39,543 nucleotides of DNA, taken from contig JAOUKT010000032.1 of assembly GCA_029882395.1 (NCBI GenBank), positions 1 through 39,543 on the forward strand, given 5' to 3'. Of the stretch, positions 34,954-39,543 are shown in pieces; the stretch's first letter is position 1; each line of letters begins with the position of its first letter. This DNA comes from Gammaproteobacteria bacterium. Lineage in GTDB: Bacteria; Pseudomonadota; Gammaproteobacteria; SZUA-229. The notes under the pieces were generated by a model that was not told the DNA's origin, did not search any database, and was given only the letters and a program-made list of their open reading frames with translations. The position numbers and the translations under genes were made by a program.

Positions 34954-35424
34954 TTAACCGCCGCAGCCGCCGATGGTGACTTTAACTTCTTTCTGGGCGC
35001 TGTATAATTTACCGCCAGCCTTAACAACTGCTACTACATCAGATGTTTTACCCATTTTAATACGGGTAGCAACATAAGCTTCAGTACCAGAGCCTAAAGC
35101 ATAAGATGAAGTTAATGGCTGTGGGTTTTTAGCTACAAAAATACTGATAGATTCAGCATTAGCAATTGAGCTAGAAACAGTGACAGGAACAACAGCACCG
35201 TTCTCTGCGATGTCTGGTGCTTTCAGTTTGATGCTCTTGCTAGAAGAAGCATCGCCTGAGCCATACAGTTCAGATAGAGAAGCATCAACGCCTTTGGCAG
35301 AAAATGCTGATTTAGGCCATGCGGCCAGTACTGTGCGTGGTGCTAAAAGACCCGCGCTTACTGCAACGCCAACGGCGCCAGCTGCTAAGGAGCCTTTAAG
35401 CAGTGTTCTACGTTTTGAGTTCAT
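34954..35424 (-). CDS. soxY: Thiosulfate carrier subunit SoxY
   Basis: A 156-residue protein with a Tat-type signal (MNSKRRTLLKGSLAAGAVGV; twin Arg at 5-6). The mature domain is a SoxY fold, and the sequence ends with the swinging-arm motif GGCGG, whose C154 carries the sulfur substrate through the Sox cycle. The arm is intact and terminal. soxX lies just upstream and soxZ follows. GAGGTAATT precedes the start. Confidence 0.96.
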   Translation of the reverse strand: MNSKRRTLLKGSLAAGAVGVAVSAGLLAPRTVLAAWPKSAFSAKGVDASLSELYGSGDASSSKSIKLKAPDIAENGAVVPVTVSSSIANAESISIFVAKNPQPLTSSYALGSGTEAYVATRIKMGKTSDVVAVVKAGGKLYSAQKEVKVTIGGCGG

Positions 35425-35446
35425 AATGATAATTACCTCAGTTAAT

Positions 35447-35818
35447 TTATAGTGTGTAGATAAATTCTACGACTTTTTCGATTTCATCTGCTTTAAGAAT
35501 CTGATGAGGACCGAACGGAGGCATTATTGTGTGTTTGTTTTTAACACGTGCATCAGAAATCTGGTTCTTCAGGTCTTCTTTCTTAAATCTGGCTTTCATA
35601 GCGATTAATGGTGGCCCAATGTTGCCGGGTAATTTTCCACCTTTAATGTCATGACATGCCAAGCAATTGCCTTTCTTCTTACTAAAAGCAATCTTTTTGC
35701 CTGCTTCAACTACATCTGCATCTGCTGCAACAGATACTGCAGGGGCAGTTAAGCTCAGGCAACCGATGAGTACAGCTAGTGATGCTGCGGTATTTACTAT
35801 TCGCGCTGAGATGCGCAT
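35447..35818 (-). CDS. soxX: SoxX cytochrome c subunit
   Basis: A 123-residue monohaem c-type cytochrome with a signal peptide (cleavage near VSVAA). The haem motif is C52-L-A-C55-H56, and the sixth ligand is likely M99 in HTIMPPFG. SoxX passes electrons from the SoxA reaction to downstream cytochromes. It is the first gene of the soxXYZA unit, with a strong GAGGAGA ribosome-binding site and about 220 bases of upstream regulatory sequence. Confidence 0.94.
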   Translation of the reverse strand: MRISARIVNTAASLAVLIGCLSLTAPAVSVAADADVVEAGKKIAFSKKKGNCLACHDIKGGKLPGNIGPPLIAMKARFKKEDLKNQISDARVKNKHTIMPPFGPHQILKADEIEKVVEFIYTL

Positions 35819-35908
35819 AAGCTTCTCCTCATACTCTTGCGTTGGTTGTGATTGTTATAACTGATTCTTAAATAAATATTTAATTTCAGTTTTTATTTGA
35901 CGATACAT

Positions 35909-35936
35909 AGCATACAGAGTGCATTCTATATGGCAA
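35909..35936 (-). promoter_or_regulatory. Candidate sigma-70 promoter of soxXYZA
   Basis: On the minus strand TTGCCA (35936-35931) and TATGCT (35914-35909) are 16 bases apart, giving a start near 35902 and an 84-base leader before soxX. The match is fair. Two direct copies of TTTCTTAAG (35997-36005 and 36008-36016), one helical turn apart, lie further upstream and could be an activator site. Confidence 0.4.
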
Positions 35937-36038
35937 GAAAAAAATGTTATTTTTCCTCATGTTAGGGGATATTAATATAAGTGGATACTAATTTAGTTTC
36001 TTAAGGCTTTCTTAAGCTTTTGTCAGGATATTTGTTTT

Positions 36039-37436
36039 TTATTCTGTTTTGTACTTGTTTTTATAGATTTGCAGCTGTGCATTGAGTCGTTTTAAGGTCT
36101 CAGTGTCTATTTCAGGCAGGCGCAGTGCACTGGTTAATTGCTGCACTGCCAGCTCATAAAAGCCATCGTTAGCATATTGTTCGGCCTTAAGGCTGTATGC
36201 TTTGAGCAGATTGTTTTGTTCAGAATAGGCGCGTGCTAACAGGTTGTAGGTTTCGGCATTTTTGTACTCAGATAATTGTTTTTCGAGTATTTGGATGCTT
36301 TGAGCGTATTTTTTATAGTTAATTAAACTCCGCGCAAAGGCGTGGGTAACAGGAAGATAGCCGGGATAAATGGCATTTAACTGCCGGTAGAGTGCGGTTG
36401 CTTGTTTTTCGTCGCCGTTATTGACATAAGCCTCTGCAAGGCTGAGCTGATACCAGAGGTGCGGGTGTTTCTTGTTTAAGGCTTTTAAAGTCGTAATGGC
36501 TTTGGCAGGCTCATTTAAACGCAGGTAGATCAGTGCTCTGGCGTATGCCTTCGATGCTTTTTCGTTTTTATGGGGGGCATAATTTTTGATTAGACTGGCA
36601 GCTGTCTGGCTGTCTGCCACTATCAGGCGTTCTCTGGTCAATTGGTAAATCAGGCTGTCATTTCTGGTGTTTGATGATGACTTAGCCGCGCGGTTAGAGG
36701 CTTCGGCTATGCGGGCGTTGTTTAACGGGTGTGTTCTCAGGTACTCGAGATCATTTTCTGAGCCATACAAAGACCGAGATTGTAAAATTTCAAAGAACTC
36801 GATCATGCCCCTGGGATCGAACCGGCTATCGGTCATTATTTGAATGCCAACCCGGTCGGCCTCGTATTCATTGCTGCGGGTAAAATTAATCTGCGATTGC
36901 ATGCCGCCGGCAACGCCGCCAAACATCACAGCGGCACCTGCCGTTGGATCAGCGGCGCTGATTAATATGGCGGCTAACACTGTCGCCAGGGTGGTGACGT
37001 TGGTATTTTCATGAGCCTGGTATGCCCGAGTAAGGTGCTTTTGGGTGACATGGGCGATTTCGTGAGCCATTACGCTGGCTAACTGGCTTTCATTTTTGGC
37101 AGCGAGTATCAGGCCTTTATTGATACCGATGGTGGCGTTAGGCCCGGCGAAGGCATTGATATCGTTGGCATTAATAATAAAAAAATTAAATTCACGGCCA
37201 GGTTCCGGGCTGTAGGAGGCCAGCTTCAGCCCCAGGTTGCGTATGTAGTCATTTACCAGTTCATCGTCAACAAGGCTAACCTGGGCTTTGAGTGCGCGGA
37301 TAAAGGCATCACCGAGTTGTTTTTCCTGTTCGGGGCTAAGTGTGGTCTGAGAGGGGTGGCCGAGTTCGGGCAAAGGGCTGTCTGCCTGGCTGGCTGAAAT
37401 CAGGCTTAAAAATAAAAAGATGATGCGTAAAGGCAT
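36039..37436 (-). CDS. bepA: Periplasmic M48 metalloprotease/chaperone BepA
   Basis: A 465-residue exported protein. A signal peptide (...LISASQA) precedes an M48 protease domain with the zinc motif H125-E126-x2-H129 (MAHEIAHV) and the downstream Glu in NEYEADRVGI. TPRs fill the C-terminal part (about 280-460). BepA (YfgC) helps BAM assemble LptD and degrades stalled barrels; here it complements BamD encoded at the other end of the window. It lies upstream of, and on the same strand as, soxXYZA, but the 220-base gap with its own promoter suggests separate control. Confidence 0.93.
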   Translation of the reverse strand: MPLRIIFLFLSLISASQADSPLPELGHPSQTTLSPEQEKQLGDAFIRALKAQVSLVDDELVNDYIRNLGLKLASYSPEPGREFNFFIINANDINAFAGPNATIGINKGLILAAKNESQLASVMAHEIAHVTQKHLTRAYQAHENTNVTTLATVLAAILISAADPTAGAAVMFGGVAGGMQSQINFTRSNEYEADRVGIQIMTDSRFDPRGMIEFFEILQSRSLYGSENDLEYLRTHPLNNARIAEASNRAAKSSSNTRNDSLIYQLTRERLIVADSQTAASLIKNYAPHKNEKASKAYARALIYLRLNEPAKAITTLKALNKKHPHLWYQLSLAEAYVNNGDEKQATALYRQLNAIYPGYLPVTHAFARSLINYKKYAQSIQILEKQLSEYKNAETYNLLARAYSEQNNLLKAYSLKAEQYANDGFYELAVQQLTSALRLPEIDTETLKRLNAQLQIYKNKYKTE

Positions 37437-37530
37437 AGGTTAATAGTCAATGACAGTGATGGGTTGACTCAATCATACTTAATTTCAATAACGATTAGGA
37501 TGATTTGAATAAAATAAAGTTCCTTTGGCA

Positions 37531-37567
37531 TTGACGAAAAGCTCTCCTATGTTAGAATACTCTAATA
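37531..37567 (+). promoter_or_regulatory. Promoter of the rhodanese gene with overlapping palindrome
   Basis: TTGACG (37531-37536) and TAGAAT (37553-37558) are 16 bases apart. TTAGAATACTCTAA (37552-37565) overlaps the -10 element and matches its own reverse complement at 12 of 14 positions, a good place for a repressor to block polymerase. The repressor is not in the window. Confidence 0.5.
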
Positions 37568-37585
37568 TACGTGAGGAGTAGGTTG

Positions 37586-37912
37586 ATGTATTCAATTCAA
37601 GAGATCGATGTTGCTGAATTAAAGTCAATGCAAGAAGCAGGAAAGCGCTTCAGATTGTTGGACGTGAGAAATATTGCAGAGATCCAGCGAGGTTGCATTA
37701 AAGGATGCGAGCCTGTCCCGTTAAATATTTTGCAAGCGAAATTGCCAGAATTAAGCAACGACGAAACCTATATCCTCTATTGCCATAGTGGTGCTCGTTC
37801 GGCACAAGCTACCAGCTTTATGGTGACACAGGGTTATGATGAAACATATAACCTTAAAGGCGGCATTTTAGCCTGGGCACAGCAGGGTTTTGATATTGCT
37901 GCAATGGCCTGA
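37586..37912 (+). CDS. Single-domain rhodanese sulfurtransferase
   Basis: A 108-residue rhodanese domain. The active-site loop is C66-H-S-G-A-R71, and the usual start ...DVRNIAEIQRGCIKGCEPVPL is present. The start at 37586 is set by GAGGAG seven bases upstream; the frame is open to 37571. Such proteins carry sulfane sulfur as a Cys persulfide, and their pairing with DsrE2 points to cytoplasmic sulfur transfer in sulfur oxidisers. The usual third partner, TusA, is missing from the gap between them. No signal peptide. Confidence 0.9.
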   Translation: MYSIQEIDVAELKSMQEAGKRFRLLDVRNIAEIQRGCIKGCEPVPLNILQAKLPELSNDETYILYCHSGARSAQATSFMVTQGYDETYNLKGGILAWAQQGFDIAAMA

Positions 37913-37949
37913 TTTATAAAGCGCTTGGGTTTCATCTCCGGCATTATCA

Positions 37950-37996
37950 ATCGCTGCGTTAAAGCCTTTTAAGGCAGCGATGAGCTGATCTTTTTT
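37950..37996 (+). terminator. Possible terminator after the rhodanese gene
   Basis: ATCGCTGC (37950-37957) and GCAGCGAT (37974-37981) form an 8-bp stem that encloses a second short palindrome (GCCTT/AAGGC overlapping the right arm). A TTTTTT run follows nine bases later, further away than in a typical terminator. Confidence 0.4.
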
Positions 37997-38122
37997 AACA
38001 GTTTTAAGCTGTCTTCACATTTTTAAATTCTCCATAATATCGAATTAAGCCTTGTTTTATTCATTGGCATAAACTAGATTTAGCGGTCACTTAATTTGGT
38101 TAATCATTAATCGATTATTTAA

Positions 38123-38181
38123 AATGACGATAGATAAGCGCTGTTCTCCTAATAATAAAAAATGCTTTATTTATCGTCATT
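38123..38181. repeat. Inverted repeat with 15-bp arms upstream of dsrE2
   Basis: AATGACGATAGATAA (38123-38137) pairs with TTATTTATCGTCATT (38167-38181), with a single G-U pair in RNA and a loop of about 29 bases. It is too large for a simple operator and has no T run. It could be an mRNA leader structure for dsrE2 or a small dispersed element. Confidence 0.55.
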
Positions 38182-38248
38182 GTAGTGAGTGATTTATTAA
38201 TAAAGCCTGAATGGCATACAGAGATATTTACTAAGAGGTGTTTGAGAA

Positions 38249-38713
38249 ATGAGTAAAAAATTGGCAATTATTGCGACTAAAGGCACGCTGGACTGGGCGT
38301 ATCCTCCATTTATCCTGGCCTCTACGGCCTCAGCATTGGGTTATGAAACTGAAATATTCTTTACTTTCTACGGCTTAAAGCTGGTAGAAAAAAAGCTCGA
38401 TTTAAAAGTGTCGTCACTGGGTAACCCTGGCATGCCGATGCCGATGCCGGTTCCTGTGTTATTGCAGGCATTGCCTGGCATGCAAAGCATGATGACAGTA
38501 ATGATGAAAAAGAAAATGAAATCTAAAGGTGTGGCGCCTCTGGAAGAACTAAGAGACTTATGTCAGGAAGCAGAAGTGCGTTTCATCGCCTGTCAGATGA
38601 CCGTTGATTTATTTGAATTCAATTCATCCAGTTTTGTAGACGGTGTTGAGCTGGGTGGAGCCGCTTTGTTTTTTGAATTTGCAGGTGACTCTGACGTCTG
38701 TCTGTTTATATAA
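38249..38713 (+). CDS. DsrE2-like sulfur carrier protein
   Basis: A 154-residue DsrE/DsrF-like protein. The start MSKKLAIIATKGTLDWAYPP and the conserved Cys C115 in FIACQMTVDLF fit the DsrE2 group found in rhodanese-TusA-DsrE2 clusters of sulfur oxidisers. The middle carries a Met/Pro stretch (NPGMPMPMPVPVLLQ) and a Lys/Met-rich helix. DsrE2 often has membrane-associating helices and binds sulfane sulfur at its Cys. C105 may be a second reactive Cys. GGTG lies upstream as a weak ribosome-binding site. A strong terminator follows, so it ends a transcript. Confidence 0.87.
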   Translation: MSKKLAIIATKGTLDWAYPPFILASTASALGYETEIFFTFYGLKLVEKKLDLKVSSLGNPGMPMPMPVPVLLQALPGMQSMMTVMMKKKMKSKGVAPLEELRDLCQEAEVRFIACQMTVDLFEFNSSSFVDGVELGGAALFFEFAGDSDVCLFI

Positions 38714-38747
38714 AATCAACGTCAAAATTTAAAGCAACATTTTAATT

Positions 38748-38779
38748 AAAAGCCCGAATTTCTTTCGGGCTTTTTTTTT
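38748..38779 (+). terminator. Intrinsic terminator after dsrE2
   Basis: AAAAGCCCGAA and TTCGGGCTTTT form an 11-bp stem with a short loop, followed by a run of T. It ends the dsrE2 transcript and lies 35 bases after the stop codon. Confidence 0.92.
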
Positions 38780-39012
38780 GCATAAAATAAATTTCTATGG
38801 CGATTTTGCCAGCAAAGTATTTTTTATAGAAGTAAAAAAATATAATGACAAAAATGTGAAGTGTTTGGATTTTTTACATTTTTATACGTCAGCCACTAAA
38901 TCGCTTTTTAATTGATAACAATCAATAATTTAATGTTATAGCCATATTATTATATTAATAATTTAATATATACGGGTTTTAACTTTTTATTGAAAATGCA
39001 GGCTTTAAAGCA

Positions 39013-39072
39013 CTTTAAACCATTGATTGACAAAGTGTTTATGCTTTGACATGGTACGAGGATGGTTTAAAG
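39013..39072. promoter_or_regulatory. Perfect 11-bp inverted repeat flanking a 38-base spacer
   Basis: CTTTAAACCAT (39013-39023) and ATGGTTTAAAG (39062-39072) are exact inverse copies. The spacer has TTGACA twice (39027 and 39047). GCTTTAAAGC lies directly before (39003-39012). The arrangement suits two operator halves around a promoter, or an mRNA hairpin in the leader of the FadL-type gene 76 bases on. Confidence 0.45.
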
Positions 39073-39148
39073 AAAGTTTTTATTCCAATAATTATAAAAA
39101 GCAATTAAGAAATAACTTAATGACGACTATTATACGAGGGTATAACAA

Positions 39149-39543
39149 ATGACATTTCAGATAAAACGTTCAATTCTGGCTGTTTCTGTAGCCGCTGCAA
39201 TCGTAGCGCCTGTCACCGCTGTCGCCACCAACGGTATGTTGCTGGAAGGCTATGGCCCCATCGCTGCCGGTATGGGCGGTGCATCCATGGCTTATGACAA
39301 CGGTGTTGCTGCGGTTATGAATAACCCGGCGACTTTAGGTTTAATGGAAGACGGTGAAAGTCGTCTGGATGTGGCGTTAGGTAATTTAGCGCCAGATATT
39401 ACTTCTTCAATGGCATCTATGCCGGATGCAGATTCATCTGCAACTTCATTCTTTATGCCAGCGGTCGGTTACGCGGTGCGTAGTGATGCGTTAACTTACG
39501 GTATCGGCATGTTTGCTCAAGGCGGCATGGGTACAGAGTATGC
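39149..39543 (+). CDS. OmpP1/FadL-family outer-membrane porin, N-terminal part
   Basis: The first 131 codons of a gene that leaves the window at the right edge. A signal peptide (MTFQIKRSILAVSVAAAIVA...) is followed by a mature N-terminus with the FadL family pattern: GMLLEGYGPIAAGMGGASMA and AAVMNNPATLG, the latter corresponding to the conserved NPA motif of the hatch domain. FadL-type barrels take up hydrophobic compounds such as fatty acids or aromatics. GAGGG lies eight bases before the ATG. The substrate cannot be told from this part. Confidence 0.88.
   Translation, partial: MTFQIKRSILAVSVAAAIVAPVTAVATNGMLLEGYGPIAAGMGGASMAYDNGVAAVMNNPATLGLMEDGESRLDVALGNLAPDITSSMASMPDADSSATSFFMPAVGYAVRSDALTYGIGMFAQGGMGTEY

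Larger units (their letters stand above)
37913..38248. other. Gap between rhodanese and dsrE2 genes
   Basis: This 336-base gap holds the possible terminator at 37950 and the long hairpin at 38123-38181, each listed separately. Otherwise it is AT-rich and I see no tusA or other gene with a start codon in it. Confidence 0.55.
38714..39148. other. AT-rich gap before the FadL-family gene
   Basis: A 435-base gap. It holds the dsrE2 terminator, then a strongly AT-rich stretch, then an inverted repeat (39013-39072, listed separately) that flanks TTGACA at 39027. I see no coding frame with a ribosome-binding site in it. A sigma-54 site near 39051 was considered and did not fit. Confidence 0.5.

Noticed and set aside
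37867..38014. Minus-strand open stretch reading KKDQLIAALKGFNAAIDNAG
   Set aside because: It looks protein-like for about 35 codons, but it is preceded by a stop with no start codon in frame, and its end lies inside the rhodanese gene. A decayed remnant is possible but not supported.
39050..39070. Sigma-54 promoter before the FadL-type gene
   Set aside because: TGGTACG resembles the -24 element but no GC is found at -12.

Overview
This window is a piece of a gammaproteobacterial chromosome from a sulfur-oxidising lineage. The gammaproteobacterial signature is the gene order. pilR-pilS, bamD, rluD, pgeF and clpB sit together in the arrangement known from Pseudomonas-like genomes. The complete ybgC-tolQRAB-pal-cpoB cassette follows ruvCAB, and aspS is followed by nudB. 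The sulfur signature lies at the right end: soxXYZA, a single-domain rhodanese and a DsrE2-like protein. I cannot assign a genus.

Layout. 1-2057 (minus) holds the start of pilR, complete pilS and a small PP0621-family protein. 2201-4278 (plus) holds nadE and glnB. bamD (minus) is divergent from the plus-strand run rluD, pgeF, a GcvR-like ACT protein, def and clpB, with a heat-shock-type promoter in front of clpB. 10854-12972 is less ordinary: two 51-bp tandem repeats, an exported protein of unknown function and a short-chain dehydrogenase. 13171-19528 carries aspS, nudB, nadA, a chemotaxis receptor and tcdA. 19549-23242 is an accessory cluster: a divergent 50-residue secreted peptide, an ECF sigma factor, its zinc-type anti-sigma factor, an exported acidic protein with 27-bp tandem repeats, and a TPR/outer-membrane barrel protein. 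A lipase-like hydrolase follows, then a truncated, diverged YebC-like gene overlapping ruvC, and then ruvA, ruvB, ybgC, tolQRAB, pal, cpoB, queE and queC. A tRNA-Lys closes the plus-strand run and a bidirectional terminator separates it from soxXYZA (minus). bepA (minus), the rhodanese and dsrE2 (plus) and the start of a FadL-family porin complete the window.

How the parts fit. Most genes are housekeeping: envelope assembly and integrity (bamD, bepA, tol-pal), NAD synthesis (nadA, nadE), translation and its processing (aspS, def, rluD, tcdA, queC/queE), recombination (ruvABC), nitrogen sensing (glnB) and stress (clpB). The sox genes encode the thiosulfate-binding carrier SoxYZ and the haem enzyme SoxAX. 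soxB and soxCD are not in the window. Rhodanese and DsrE2 would move sulfane sulfur in the cytoplasm.

The most promising candidate for an undescribed system is the ECF sigma cluster (19549-23242), which has clear candidate operator sites in its divergent intergenic region and two envelope genes of unknown function as likely outputs.
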